From positions 1 to 64,000 of the forward strand of contig NZ_MSDV01000001.1 in assembly GCF_001931485.1 (NCBI RefSeq): DNA of 64,000 nt, given 5' to 3'. The notes below the pieces were generated by a model. The model had not been told where the DNA came from. It did no database searches and saw nothing but the letters and a program-made list of their open reading frames with translations. The stretch comes from Burkholderia sp. SRS-W-2-2016. Lineage in GTDB: Bacteria; Pseudomonadota; Gammaproteobacteria; Burkholderiales; Burkholderiaceae. This document shows positions 26,216-35,439 of this stretch, piece by piece. Each line of letters begins with the position of its first letter. Position 1 is the stretch's first letter. The translations under genes were made by a program, and so were the position numbers.

Positions 26216-27902
26216 GGGTCGCTCCCTGCGCGCGCGACGCGCGTTGCATCAGCAAACGCGCGCCGTCGCGATCGCCTTCGAGTTCGAGCAGCGTGGCCAG
26301 ATGCGCGAGCGCTTCCGCGTGCTGCGGATCGAGATATAGCGCCTTGCGATACTGGCCGCGCGCGATGTTGGTCTCGCCGTTCGCATCGGCGAGCACGCCG
26401 AGCAGGTAGAACGCGTCCGCGTGCGGCGGATGTTGTTGGAGATACGCGTTGACCGCGGCGGCGGCTTCGTCGAGACGGCCGGCGTCCGCGAGCTGGTGCG
26501 CGGTGCGCAGCGTGTCGCGCGCGGCGGCGATGGGTGCGTTCGGCGCATTCGCCGCGTTCGCGGTGTAGTTCGACGTAGGGTTCGGCGCGGCGATACCGGT
26601 GGGATTGTGTGTGGCGTTTAATGCGTTGCCGCCGCGCGCATGATTTCGGGCTCCGAACGATGCGCCGGCCGCCGCGCCCGCTGCACCGTTGAGCGCCGCG
26701 TTGCCATGCGTGCCGCCGCCGGTGTGAGGCCACGCGCGAGACGGCGCACCGAACGACATGGGCGCGCGCTGTGCCTGCGGCGCTTGTGATGTTTGCGATG
26801 TTTGCGGCGGCGACTGCGTTTGCGCGAGCGACGAAGACGGTGCCGCCGGCAGCCCGCCCCACGGTGGCGTGCAGCCGACGAACGGCACGGCCCCCGTCGT
26901 CGTATCGCCCGCTCCACGCGCAACCGGATCGGGCCACGCGAACGGCTCGGCCGCGTACACCGGCGCCGGGGCGAGCGCCAGCGCGGGCGGCGGCGTCAGC
27001 GCAAGGGCGGCGGCGCTGGCGAGCGGCGCGGTGTGCCAGCAGTTCGCCTGCGTGCTGCCCGGCGGCGCGCGATGAAACGCGAACGCGAGCGGAATCTTCG
27101 CCGACTGCATCCCGTAGCGCATCAGCAAGCCGGTTTCGGCCGGCCCGACGAACAGCGTGCCGGTGTCGGCGAGCACGCTGTCGAGTGCCTGCAACGCGAT
27201 CTGCTGGGTCTCGCGATCGAAATAGATCAGCACGTTGCGGCAAAACACGAAGTCGTAGACGCCGAGCGCGGCGGCATCGAGTTGCATCAGATTCGCGTGC
27301 GCAAAGCGCACCGTGTCGACGATCCTCGGCGCGAGCTGCCAGCCTTCGTCGGTGCGGCTGAAGTGCGCGTCGCGAAACGCGAGTGCGTTGCCGCGAAACG
27401 AGTTGCGTCCGTAGTGCGCGCGCTGCGCGAGCGCGAGCGAACGCTCGTTGATGTCCATCGCGTCGATGCGGAACTGCGCGGCGTCGAGCCCCGCATCGAG
27501 CAGCGCCATCGCGATCGTGTACGGCTCTTCGCCGGTCGAGCAGGGCAGGCTCAGAATCCGCAGCGGCGTCGCGTGACCGCGCGTGCGCAGCCGTTCGTTC
27601 AGACGCTCGTGCGCGAGCCGAGCGAGCGCGCGGAATGCGTCGGCGTCGCGGAAGAACCAGGTCTCCGGCACGGTCAGCGTTTCGACCAGCGCCTGCAGCA
27701 GCGCGGGCGAGGTCTGCACCGCGTTCCAGTAATCGGCGAGCGTCGCGTCGACGTGACCGTCCGCGCACCATGCGCTCGCGTGCTGATCGACCGCGCGTTC
27801 GATCGAACGATGACCGAGCGAACTCGCGTCGAGTCCCATCGTCCGGTGCAGCAGGCCGGTGAAGTGGCGGTAGAGCGCGGCGTTGTCGTGATGCGCGTTC
27901 AT
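26208..27902 (-). CDS. wspC: WspC chemoreceptor methyltransferase (CheR-TPR)
   Basis: 564 residues. The N-terminal CheR domain binds SAM (LRILSLPCSTGEEPYTIAMALLDAG) and methylates WspA glutamates. A long Ala/Pro/Gly/Asn-rich low-complexity linker follows (about residues 270-430, with runs such as NATHNPTGIAAPNPTSNYTANAAN split by short repeats). A C-terminal TPR region comes last (AYLQQHPPHADAFYLLGVLADANGE). The start overlaps the wspB stop as ATGA. The linker is much longer than in pseudomonad WspC. Confidence 0.93.
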   Translation of the reverse strand: MNAHHDNAALYRHFTGLLHRTMGLDASSLGHRSIERAVDQHASAWCADGHVDATLADYWNAVQTSPALLQALVETLTVPETWFFRDADAFRALARLAHERLNERLRTRGHATPLRILSLPCSTGEEPYTIAMALLDAGLDAAQFRIDAMDINERSLALAQRAHYGRNSFRGNALAFRDAHFSRTDEGWQLAPRIVDTVRFAHANLMQLDAAALGVYDFVFCRNVLIYFDRETQQIALQALDSVLADTGTLFVGPAETGLLMRYGMQSAKIPLAFAFHRAPPGSTQANCWHTAPLASAAALALTPPPALALAPAPVYAAEPFAWPDPVARGAGDTTTGAVPFVGCTPPWGGLPAAPSSSLAQTQSPPQTSQTSQAPQAQRAPMSFGAPSRAWPHTGGGTHGNAALNGAAGAAAGASFGARNHARGGNALNATHNPTGIAAPNPTSNYTANAANAPNAPIAAARDTLRTAHQLADAGRLDEAAAAVNAYLQQHPPHADAFYLLGVLADANGETNIARGQYRKALYLDPQHAEALAHLATLLELEGDRDGARLLMQRASRAQGATRA

Positions 27903-28363
27903 GCGTGCGCCTCGGGAAACAGCAATGCCTGGACGTCGGCGGGCAACAGTTGTTCGACGCGGATCCACTGTACGAGGCCGCCCGCTTCGCTCGCGACCGG
28001 ACCGAGATAGCGCGCGTGCGGGGTGTCGATGCCGGTCGCGTGAAATGCTTCGGGTTCCAGACGAATCGTGCGGGTCGCGCCTTCGAGCAGCAGCGCGAGC
28101 AAGCGCACGCGGCCCGCGTGCGGATAGCGCACCAGCACCATGCGGGTCGACATCAGTTGCGCGGCCGGGCGGCCGAGCGCGAGCGCGGGGACGTCGATCA
28201 GCGGCAGCGGCGCGCCGTCGTGTTCGAGCACGCCGGCGACCCACGCCGGCGCGCCGGGGATCGTCTTCGGCGGCGTGCGCGGGTCGAGCGGCATCATCCG
28301 CTCCACCTGCGTCGCGTCGATCACGTAGCGTTCGTTGTCGAGCGTGAAGAGAATGAAGAGCAT
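27899..28363 (-). CDS. wspB: WspB CheW-like coupling protein
   Basis: 154 residues, a single CheW domain: MLFILFTLDNERYVIDATQVERMMPL at the N-terminus and WVAGVLEHDGAPLPLIDVPAL in the middle. It docks WspA to the WspE kinase. It lies 75 bp after the wspA stop and its own stop overlaps wspC. Confidence 0.92.
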   Translation of the reverse strand: MLFILFTLDNERYVIDATQVERMMPLDPRTPPKTIPGAPAWVAGVLEHDGAPLPLIDVPALALGRPAAQLMSTRMVLVRYPHAGRVRLLALLLEGATRTIRLEPEAFHATGIDTPHARYLGPVASEAGGLVQWIRVEQLLPADVQALLFPEAHA

Positions 28364-28438
28364 CGGCGGGGGCGCGAAGCGTGACTCAGGCGGGCGGCGA
28401 CGAACCGGACGACGAACCGGACGACCGGCGCGACGCCC

Positions 28439-30064
28439 TCATGCCGCGACCTTGAAGCGCGACACGCCGGTGCGCAGACTGTTGGCGACGTGAGTCAGAT
28501 CGTCGATCGCCTGGGTCGACTGACGCAGCGATTCGGCGGTCTGCTGCGCGGCCTCCGACAGCTGCGTCAGCGCCTGGGTGATCTGCTCGGCGCCGGTCGC
28601 CTGGGTCTGCATCCCTTCGTTGACCATCGAAAAACGCGGCGCGAGCTGCTGCACCTGCTCGATGATCTGGGTCAGATGGCCGCCGACGTTCTGCACGTCG
28701 TGCATGCCGCGGCGCACTTCCTCGGAGAACTTGTCCATCCCCATCACGCCGGCGGCGACCGCCGACTGGATTTCCTTGACCATCTGTTCGATGTCGTAGG
28801 TCGCGACCGCGGTCTGGTCGGCGAGACGGCGGATTTCGGTCGCGACGACCGCGAAGCCGCGGCCGTATTCGCCAGCTTTTTCCGCTTCGATCGCCGCGTT
28901 CAGCGACAGCAGGTTGGTCTGATCCGCGACCTTGGTGATCGTCGCGACGACCTGGTTGATGTTGCTGGCTTTCTCGTTGAGGATCGCGAGTTTCGCGTTG
29001 ACCGAGCCGGCCGCCTCCATCACGTGGCGCATGGTTTCCTCCATGCGCGCGAGCCCCGCGTGGCCGGTGCCGGCGAGCGCGGCCGACTGGCCCGCCACTT
29101 CAGACACCTCGTTCATCGTGCGCAGCAGGTCGCGCGAGGTCGCGAAGATCTCGCGAGAGGTTGCGCCGATTTCGGTGGTGGTCGCGGCGGTTTCGTTCGC
29201 GGTGGCCTGCTGTTCGCGCGAGGTCGCGGCGATTTCGGTCACCGACGTGGTCACCTGCACCGCCGATTTCTGCGCCTGGCCGACCAGCGCGGTCAGCTCG
29301 TCGGTCATCCGGTTAAAGCCCGACTCGAGCGCGCCGATTTCGTCGGAACGGTTCAGTTGCAGACGCTGGGTCAGATCGCCGGTGCGCATCACGTCGACCA
29401 CCTGCAGCACCTTCGCCATCGGCACGGTGACCGCGCGCAGCAGCCAGTAGCCGGCCAGCACCGCGACGATCGCGGCGAGCAGCAGCATCACCAGCAGCAC
29501 GATGCGGGTGGCCTCGACCGAGTTGCGAATGCTTTCGGCCGACTGATCCGCGTAACCCTTGTTGCCTTCGACCAGCTTGCGCACGATCACCCGGCCGCTT
29601 TCCCAGATCGGCGTGAGCTGCGTGTTGAAGATGCGCGTGGCGTTCTCGCGCGAGGCCGGCAGGTTATCCAGCAGCGTCGCCTGGAGCGGCGTGTACTGCG
29701 CGTGGAACTGGCGGAATTCGTTGAAAAGTTCGCGGTCGGACGCGCGGAAAACGGTGGCGCCGTAGTCGTTGAAGAGCTTTTGCAGGGTCTGCTGGGTCTC
29801 CTGCAGACGCGCGGTGTCGCGTTTGATCGAGTCGGCGTCCGCGTCGACGAACAGCAGACGCTGGGTGGTCGAGTAGTTCTCGAACCAGGCCGCGCGCATC
29901 GCGGTCGCGTAATAGAGGCCGGGCATCGAGTCTTCCTGCTGACTCTTCGCATCGTGATCGATCGCGCCCAGCTGCTCGAAGGTGACGACCGCCATGACCA
30001 GCATCACGATCAGCACGATCCCGAAGCTGCAAAGAATCCGTTGCCGGATGGTCCATTGTTTCAC
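28439..30064 (-). CDS. wspA: WspA methyl-accepting chemotaxis protein
   Basis: 541 residues from a GTG at 30064, giving VKQWTIRQRILCSFGIVLIVML, the length and N-terminus of known WspA. The first helix leads to a periplasmic four-helix-bundle sensor (about residues 35-185). A second helix (RIVLLVMLLLAAIVAVLAGYWLL), a HAMP domain, and the signalling hairpin with the MCP consensus EKAGEYGRGFAVVATEIRRLADQ follow. It senses surface contact or envelope stress and activates WspE. It heads the seven-gene wsp operon, so the operon promoter should lie in 30065-30300. A longer ATG frame to 30148 adds a basic extension. Confidence 0.94.
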   Translation of the reverse strand: MKQWTIRQRILCSFGIVLIVMLVMAVVTFEQLGAIDHDAKSQQEDSMPGLYYATAMRAAWFENYSTTQRLLFVDADADSIKRDTARLQETQQTLQKLFNDYGATVFRASDRELFNEFRQFHAQYTPLQATLLDNLPASRENATRIFNTQLTPIWESGRVIVRKLVEGNKGYADQSAESIRNSVEATRIVLLVMLLLAAIVAVLAGYWLLRAVTVPMAKVLQVVDVMRTGDLTQRLQLNRSDEIGALESGFNRMTDELTALVGQAQKSAVQVTTSVTEIAATSREQQATANETAATTTEIGATSREIFATSRDLLRTMNEVSEVAGQSAALAGTGHAGLARMEETMRHVMEAAGSVNAKLAILNEKASNINQVVATITKVADQTNLLSLNAAIEAEKAGEYGRGFAVVATEIRRLADQTAVATYDIEQMVKEIQSAVAAGVMGMDKFSEEVRRGMHDVQNVGGHLTQIIEQVQQLAPRFSMVNEGMQTQATGAEQITQALTQLSEAAQQTAESLRQSTQAIDDLTHVANSLRTGVSRFKVAA

Positions 30065-30369
30065 GCGCTGCCCCCTGCCTGACCTTGCCTCGTCCCCCGT
30101 ATCGGTCCCCGTTGGACCGGATCGTCGGGTCGGTGCTTTTCTGTTCATCGGACAAATCCGATGGCTCCAGCGGCGAATTCTACATGGATAGCAACGGTGT
30201 CTTGCACGGAATAGAAGGCAAAATCGTGTGCATTACGGGCAAACACGGGCTTCCGGCGGCGATTTGTTATGTGCCTGTTACATAGTTAATCAGCGGTTAC
30301 CAACTGCAGCATCTATTTCCCCACGAGTGGCTCAGAATTCGTTCCATGCCTGAACGGCAGGAGCTAAAT

Positions 30370-30672
30370 ATGAAAAAGATCGCAGTAGCGTTGGTAATGG
30401 CGGGTAGTTTGACGATGGCGGGCCAGGCGTCCGCGCACGGACATGGCGGCGGCGACGTGGTCGGCGCGCTGATCGGCGGCGCGGTGCTCGGCGCGGTGGT
30501 CAGTTCCGTGCTGAACCCGGCACCGGTGGTCGCTTATCAGCAGCCGGCCTACGCGGCCCCGCCGCCCGGATATTGCTACGACGATTACCGGCGTGCGTAT
30601 GTCGCCTGCGGGGCGCCGCCGCCGGGACAGTACGGTTACGCGCAGCCGCCGCAACCGCAGCCGGGCTGGTAA
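30370..30672 (+). CDS. Small secreted glycine-zipper/Pro-rich protein
   Basis: 100 residues. A Sec signal peptide (MKKIAVALVMAGSLTMAGQASA) is followed by a His/Gly stretch, a glycine-zipper-like hydrophobic segment (VVGALIGGAVLGAVVSSVL), then a Pro/Tyr/Gln-rich tail with two cysteines. It is probably periplasmic or outer-membrane-associated; function unknown. AGGAG lies 8 bp before the ATG. It ends at a bidirectional terminator. Confidence 0.75.
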   Translation: MKKIAVALVMAGSLTMAGQASAHGHGGGDVVGALIGGAVLGAVVSSVLNPAPVVAYQQPAYAAPPPGYCYDDYRRAYVACGAPPPGQYGYAQPPQPQPGW

Positions 30673-30708
30673 TGGATTGAGCCGCTGCGGACGAACCGCG
30701 CGCAAACA

Positions 30709-30739
30709 AAAAGGCCGTCGCCTCTCGCGACGGCCTTTT
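30709..30739. terminator. Bidirectional terminator
   Basis: Stem AAAAGGCCGTCG / CGACGGCCTTTT with a short loop, lying between the convergent small genes at 30370-30672 (+) and 30756-30917 (-). Confidence 0.88.
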
Positions 30740-30755
30740 CAATTCGGGGTACTGG

Positions 30756-30917
30756 CTAATGCCTGTGATGCAGCCACTCCGCGTAATGCGTATCGAGCCA
30801 GCGCTCGAGCTTCGGTGGCTGGGACGGGTCGCGATGACGCGACGTCATCCAGATGGCCAGGCCGATCACGATCATGACGGCAGGTCCCATCAAATAGGCG
30901 AGCAGCGATTCAGACAT
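30756..30917 (-). CDS. Small membrane protein, hypothetical
   Basis: 53 residues from the ATG at 30917, which follows GGAGG at 7 bp. An N-terminal transmembrane helix (LLAYLMGPAVMIVIGLAIWM) precedes a basic His-rich tail (LERWLDTHYAEWLHHRH). The architecture is like the other 50-60-residue membrane protein at 17746. Function unknown. Confidence 0.6.
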   Translation of the reverse strand: MSESLLAYLMGPAVMIVIGLAIWMTSRHRDPSQPPKLERWLDTHYAEWLHHRH

Positions 30918-31096
30918 CGGAACCTCCGTATCGGCTTGCATCCATCTCTCAGTGTAGGCGATGGAAGCGGGGATAGAACGACGATGTGAAGCGGTCGCTT
31001 GAAGCGGCTGCGACGCGTTTTGGCGGTGGTTTCGAAACCTGTTTTTCTGGTGATTTTTCCTTTTTATGATTGGGTTTAAGGCGACGTATTTTCGGC

Positions 31097-31107
31097 CTGT
31101 GTACCAA
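31097..31107 (+). repeat. Direct repeat CTGTGTACCAA, copy 1
   Basis: This 11-mer lies 57 bp past the integrase stop, and an identical copy is at 32455-32465 beyond the integrase start. Four further flanking bases match 3 of 4. It may be an attachment core or an integrase arm-binding site. Confidence 0.4.
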
Positions 31108-31163
31108 TCCGTGGGCCGTGTCCGCGCGAACGGCGGATCACGCCAAAACCCATCTCGATGCCG

Positions 31164-32405
31164 TCAGGCCGCCCCGTGCGCGGCGTGCCGCGCGGCTTCT
31201 ATCTGGCTATCGACAAAGTCCGCCCAACTCTGAAGCAGGCGATGCTGGCGCGTGGCTTCAGTGGTTGCTTCGGTTTGCGCTTCGGTTTGCGTCTTGGCTT
31301 TCGTTTCGGCTGCGCTGTGCGTCGCGTCGCGGGCGTCCGCCTGCTGCCCCAGCTCGCGCAGATGTGTCGACGCAGTGCGACGGAAGTCATGCAGCACGAA
31401 GTGCTCCACGTCGAGCCCCAGAGCCTTGACCGCCTGGTTCAGCGTGCTTTTCGCGATCGGCCGGTCGTCGCCGCGCACGCTTGGGAACAGGTAGTTGTCG
31501 CTGGCCCGGTCGCGCTGCAACTCGCGCAGCAGCGTGAGCGCCTGGCGCGACAGGTAGACGACGCGGTCCGCCCGCGCTCGCTCGCCCGCGTTCAGGCGCG
31601 CGGCGGGGATCGTCCAGCGCGCCCGGTCTAAATCGAATTCGGCCCACTTCGCGTCCACGAGCTCGGACTTGCGCGCCATCGTCAGCACCAGCAGGTGCAG
31701 CGCGAGCTTCAGCGGCCGGCGGATGTTCGAGGTGTCGATCGTGCGCAGCGTGACGCCGATCTCGGCGCCGGACAGCACGCGGGTGCGGCTGTCGAACGTT
31801 GCGATCGAGCGCGCCGGGACGATTTGCGCGGGGTTGCTCGTCGCGAGTTGGCGCGCGATCAGATATACGTACAGGCGCTTGACGACGTTGCGCGTATGCA
31901 GGGCCATCTTCGGCGAGCCGCGCCGCTTGATGCGTTCGCAAATCGCGACGATGTCGTCGGCGCTGACCGCGCCGATCGGCTTGTTGCCGATCGCCGGCAG
32001 CACGTCTTTGTCGAGCGCGCGGCGGGTGGTGCGGCGGTATTCGTCGGATTTGCCGGCCAGCGCGGTCGCCAGATACAGCTCGGCGGCCTCGCGCAGCACG
32101 TCGGCCTTGCTTTCGGCGCCGCGGTCGCGGCGCGCGGTGGCGACCGGCGAGATGCCCTGGGCGACCATCGCCGCGTACTTTTGCGCCTTTGCGCGCGCGA
32201 CGCGCAGCGAAATCATCCGGTAATCGCCGATCGTCGCAAGCGGCTGGCGTTTGCCGTTCAGCGTGTAGCGGAAGCGCCAGATCTTGCTGCCGGTCGTCAT
32301 CACCTCGATCACGAGGCCGTTGCCATCGGCGATGCAGTAGCGGGTCGCGCGCGGTTCGAGTGCGCGGACCTGGGATTCGGTGAGGGGAGTGGCGAGGCGG
32401 GGCAT
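31164..32405 (-). CDS. P4-type tyrosine integrase, C-terminal catalytic segment replaced (probably inactive)
   Basis: 413 residues from the ATG at 32405. The N-terminal DUF4102-type arm-binding domain (LTESQVRALEPRATRYCIADGNGLVIEV), core-binding domain and first catalytic Arg (LLVLTMARKSELVDAKWAEF) are normal, as is HDFRRTASTHLRELG with His and the second Arg. After that, the usual 30-odd residues holding the third His/Trp and the nucleophilic Tyr are missing. In their place is a Thr/Ala/Glu/Gln/Lys tract (about residues 358-382, KTQTEAQTEATTEAT core) coded by slipped 12-nt units. The family tail then returns (LLQSWADFVDSQIEAARH). Without the tyrosine, recombination should fail. It marks a decayed mobile element shared with dinD. 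Confidence 0.85.
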   Translation of the reverse strand: MPRLATPLTESQVRALEPRATRYCIADGNGLVIEVMTTGSKIWRFRYTLNGKRQPLATIGDYRMISLRVARAKAQKYAAMVAQGISPVATARRDRGAESKADVLREAAELYLATALAGKSDEYRRTTRRALDKDVLPAIGNKPIGAVSADDIVAICERIKRRGSPKMALHTRNVVKRLYVYLIARQLATSNPAQIVPARSIATFDSRTRVLSGAEIGVTLRTIDTSNIRRPLKLALHLLVLTMARKSELVDAKWAEFDLDRARWTIPAARLNAGERARADRVVYLSRQALTLLRELQRDRASDNYLFPSVRGDDRPIAKSTLNQAVKALGLDVEHFVLHDFRRTASTHLRELGQQADARDATHSAAETKAKTQTEAQTEATTEATRQHRLLQSWADFVDSQIEAARHAAHGAA

Positions 32406-32454
32406 GCGGGGGACCTTGGGTGCGGAGTGCGGCGATTTTAATGCTTGCGCCGGG

Positions 32455-32465
32455 CTGTGTACCAA
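32455..32465 (+). repeat. Direct repeat CTGTGTACCAA, copy 2
   Basis: Identical to 31097-31107. It lies 50 bp upstream of the integrase start codon. Confidence 0.4.
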
Positions 32466-32834
32466 AGATTCGGTGGATTTGGAGTAGGTGGGGCGGTGAG
32501 TTGAGCGTGCGGGGAGGTCGGTTATTTATTTGTTCGTGGTGCTGCTGGGCCGGCTGAGCGCCAGCATGACGGCTGACTCATAACCTTGAAATATATTCCA
32601 AGTCCTTTTCTAAATTGGATTAATCGTCATCAAGAATTTTTTGCGTACCTAAATAGAGGCTAAAACTCAAGGTGACTCGGGTTCCTCAAGGTGCCCTCAT
32701 TAGATAACGTTTCCGTCCTTACCATCGTCTTCCCAATCGTTTGGGCGTGATCGGCGTGTTCGCCAAACCGTGGCGACTCGACATTGTCGGCAGAGCTGCT
32801 GGGCATGCGTAATCCCGCAGCCGTCGAGACGGCA
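32466..32834. other. AT-richer intergenic stretch, no gene seen
   Basis: About 370 bp between integrase and dinD, with AT-rich DNA around 32580-32660. No intact gene, tRNA or strong terminator was found. It probably holds the integrase promoter and the 3' end of the dinD transcript. Confidence 0.4.
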
Positions 32835-33677
32835 CTATTTCGGCAACTTCTTCTGGGTTCGCTCGATCTGCTGAATACTCGTCTCAGGCGTAGGCAATTT
32901 TTCGGGCATCGTTCCGCCCAGTTCCTGAATCGTTTGCCGCACCTTTTGGCCCACCGCAAAATGCGTTTGATTCGCGCGCTGTTTACCCAGGATGTCGTCG
33001 CGCCGTAGTTTCTCCTCGGTCTGAGTTGCACGGAACAGATTGGCCGCGAGTTCCGTGCTGCCCATGTGGTCGAGGATCTTCTGGCTCTTTTTCAGGCCTT
33101 TCTTCGTGTGGATTTCCTTGCTGCTAAGGCCGCCGTACAAACCTTTGTAGCCGTGGTCCTGAAAGATCGCGTAGTCGATTGGCGTCTCGACCCCTGCATC
33201 CCTGGCGGCCGCGGCCAGGTGCTTGTTGTGCGTCACCAATTCGTTGCGAATCGCAAGACGCCGCTCGTCCTCGCTGAGCTGGGCAAACTTCGCATCGTCG
33301 GCGAGTTCCTGGCGGCGTGTCTGCAGCGCGAAGTAGGTTTGCCCGTTAGCGATCACCGGCTTCGATGGGTCACCATTCTGGACGATCAGGTAGCAGGCAT
33401 AGCGAGACAGGCATACGTCATCGATCGGGCGTTGCGCACCGGAACCGATGCCGACCATTTTGCGCATCTCCGCAAAATGGTCTTCCACCGGTTGTTCGCT
33501 CTGACGGCAGGCTTCCCGCGCCTTATCGAGCACCGGCAGGAAGTTGCGCCATTGCGAATAGTCGAGCAGCGGCGCGAGGTCACGAGCAAACCAGAACTCC
33601 GAGCCGCTGTCGTCGATCTGCCTGATGCTTTCGAAGGTCCGATGATGACCGGCTTCTAGCGCGTTGCTGTTTGTCAC
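32835..33677 (-). CDS. dinD: DNA damage-inducible protein D (DinD)
   Basis: 280 residues from a GTG at 33677, selected by GGAGGG 6 bp upstream; the length equals E. coli DinD. The N-terminal BRO-like region (FESIRQIDDSGSEFWFARDLAPLLDYSQWRNFLPVL) and the later HNKHLAAAARDAGVETPIDYAIFQDHGYKGLYGG and DHMGSTELAANLFRATQTEEKL are diagnostic. DinD is an SOS protein that binds RecA filaments and limits strand exchange in E. coli. A perfect CTGT-N8-ACAG LexA box lies 67 bp upstream. Its place beside an integrase remnant suggests acquisition with a mobile element. Confidence 0.92.
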   Translation of the reverse strand: MTNSNALEAGHHRTFESIRQIDDSGSEFWFARDLAPLLDYSQWRNFLPVLDKAREACRQSEQPVEDHFAEMRKMVGIGSGAQRPIDDVCLSRYACYLIVQNGDPSKPVIANGQTYFALQTRRQELADDAKFAQLSEDERRLAIRNELVTHNKHLAAAARDAGVETPIDYAIFQDHGYKGLYGGLSSKEIHTKKGLKKSQKILDHMGSTELAANLFRATQTEEKLRRDDILGKQRANQTHFAVGQKVRQTIQELGGTMPEKLPTPETSIQQIERTQKKLPK

Positions 33678-33743
33678 TGATACCCTCCGCGCAGTGGATG
33701 GCCGCCAGTTGGCAGCAGTTACCGGCAATTTTAAAGCGGAATA

Positions 33744-33759
33744 CTGTCTTTTTATACAG
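33744..33759 (-). promoter_or_regulatory. LexA (SOS) box upstream of dinD
   Basis: CTGT-CTTTTTAT-ACAG, with flanking TA and GTA, is a near-consensus gamma/beta-proteobacterial LexA operator. It predicts DNA-damage induction of dinD. Confidence 0.85.
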
Positions 33760-34044
33760 GTATCGAGGTAGGCCGAACGGCGAACGCTGGACACGGCGTC
33801 CATCGTTGCACAGTGGGTGAACGTGCCGCTTTTGAGCAGACCCGCCGGCTGCGCGTCGTCCGCGAGCGTCACGGATGGCGCAGCGCCCAGACAGGTTCGT
33901 CCGGCGAGCGCGCGCTCACGACTTTTGTGCGTGCCTACGAAACGGGCGACGACCGCGGTCGAGCGCTTGGCCCGGACGACCTGAGTCGCGGTCGCTTACT
34001 CGGAGGTATGGTGTTCTGCGCGTTGCGCGTCGTTTGCCAGTTGC
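33760..34044. other. Intergenic between dinD promoter and mnmE stop
   Basis: High-GC DNA with no credible gene on either strand. The open frame on the plus strand (33813-34070) has no ribosome site and overlaps the mnmE end, so it is not called. This may be the right-hand junction of the dinD/integrase insertion. Confidence 0.35.
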
Positions 34045-35439
34045 TTATTTGCCAATACAAAACCGACTAAAAATCACCCCCAGCAGATCATCCGAACTGA
34101 ACTCCCCAGTAATCGAGTTCAGCTGATCCTGCGCGAGCCGCAATTCCTCGGCGAACAGATCGAGCGCCTGAGCGTTCTGTTCCGCGTGCGCGGCGGCGGT
34201 CGCCAGGTGTTCTTCGGCCGCGCGCAGCGCAATCAGATGCCGCTCGCGCGCGAGGTACACGCTCTCCGCGCCCGCCTGCCATCCAGCGATGCGCAGCAAC
34301 TCGTCGCGCAGCAACGAAACGCCGGCGCCCTGTTTCGCCGACAACCGCACCTCGCTGAGTTCGAGATCGGCATCGAGCGCCTGGGTCGCCGGCGCGAGCC
34401 CGGTCAGATCGGTTTTGTTCAGCACCCGCACGACCGGCACCGCACGCGGGAAACGCGCGGCGATGGTTTCGTCGTCGGCGGTCATGCCGGTGCGCGCGTC
34501 GAGCAGATGCAGCACCACGTCCGCACGCTCGATCTCGCCCCACGTGCGCTCAATGCCGATCTTCTCGACCTCGTCCTCGGTCTCGCGCAACCCGGCCGTA
34601 TCGATCACATGCAGCGGAATGCCTTCGATCTGGATCGTCTGCGCGACCTTGTCGCGCGTCGTGCCGGCGATCGGCGTGACGATCGCGAGCTCCGCGCCGG
34701 CCAGCGCATTGAGCAGCGACGACTTGCCGACGTTCGGCTGCCCCGCGAGCACGACCGACAACCCCTCGCGCAGCAACGCGCCCTGGCGCGCCTCGCTCAG
34801 CACGAGCGCGAGGCGCTCGCGAATCCGCGCGAGCTTGCCGCGCGCGTCGGCGGCTTCGAGGAAGTCGATTTCCTCTTCGGGAAAGTCGAGCGTCGCTTCG
34901 ACCAGCATCCGCAGCGTGATCACCTCTTCGACCAGCGCGTGAATGTCGCGCGAGAACGCGCCGTCGAGCGAGCGGCCAGCCGAACGCGCGGCGGCCTCGG
35001 TGCTCGCCTCGATGAGATCGGCGACCGCTTCGGCCTGCGCCAGATCGAGCTTGTCGTTCAGAAACGCGCGACGCGTGAACTCACCGGGCTCGGCAAGCCG
35101 CAGACCGAACGCGCGACCGGCATCGATACAGCGCTGCAGCACCAGTTGCAGCACGACCGGCCCGCCGTGCCCCTGCAGTTCCAGCACGTGCTCGCCTGTA
35201 TACGAATGCGGCGCCGGAAAGTACAGCGCGATGCCGCGATCGAGCGGGTTGCCGCTCGCATCGAGAAATGGCACGTAGCTCGCGTGGCGCGGCGCGAGCG
35301 TCTGACCGGTGAGCGCCTGCATCAGCGGCTGCGCGGCCGCCTCGCCGGCGCGGCCGAACGAAATCCGCACTACGCCGATGCCTCCCCGGCCGGGCGCGGT
35401 GGCAATGGCGACGATGGGATCGGAGTCGGTCGTAAGCAT
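34045..35439 (-). CDS. mnmE: tRNA modification GTPase MnmE
   Basis: 464 residues. With MnmG it adds the cmnm5 group to U34 of certain tRNAs. The N-terminal folate-binding domain ([20 protein letters not shown]) is followed by a helical domain and an inserted G domain: G1 [15 protein letters not shown]3 DTAGLRET, G4 NKTD. The protein ends in the invariant FCIGK, whose Cys is required for function. The ATG at 35439 gives the standard length; an in-frame extension to 35619 is rejected. MnmG is not in the window. Confidence 0.96.
   Translation of the reverse strand: MLTTDSDPIVAIATAPGRGGIGVVRISFGRAGEAAAQPLMQALTGQTLAPRHASYVPFLDASGNPLDRGIALYFPAPHSYTGEHVLELQGHGGPVVLQLVLQRCIDAGRAFGLRLAEPGEFTRRAFLNDKLDLAQAEAVADLIEASTEAAARSAGRSLDGAFSRDIHALVEEVITLRMLVEATLDFPEEEIDFLEAADARGKLARIRERLALVLSEARQGALLREGLSVVLAGQPNVGKSSLLNALAGAELAIVTPIAGTTRDKVAQTIQIEGIPLHVIDTAGLRETEDEVEKIGIERTWGEIERADVVLHLLDARTGMTADDETIAARFPRAVPVVRVLNKTDLTGLAPATQALDADLELSEVRLSAKQGAGVSLLRDELLRIAGWQAGAESVYLARERHLIALRAAEEHLATAAAHAEQNAQALDLFAEELRLAQDQLNSITGEFSSDDLLGVIFSRFCIGK

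Noticed and set aside
33813..34070. 85-codon plus-strand frame between dinD and mnmE
   Set aside because: Overlaps the mnmE C-terminus on the other strand and has no start signals.
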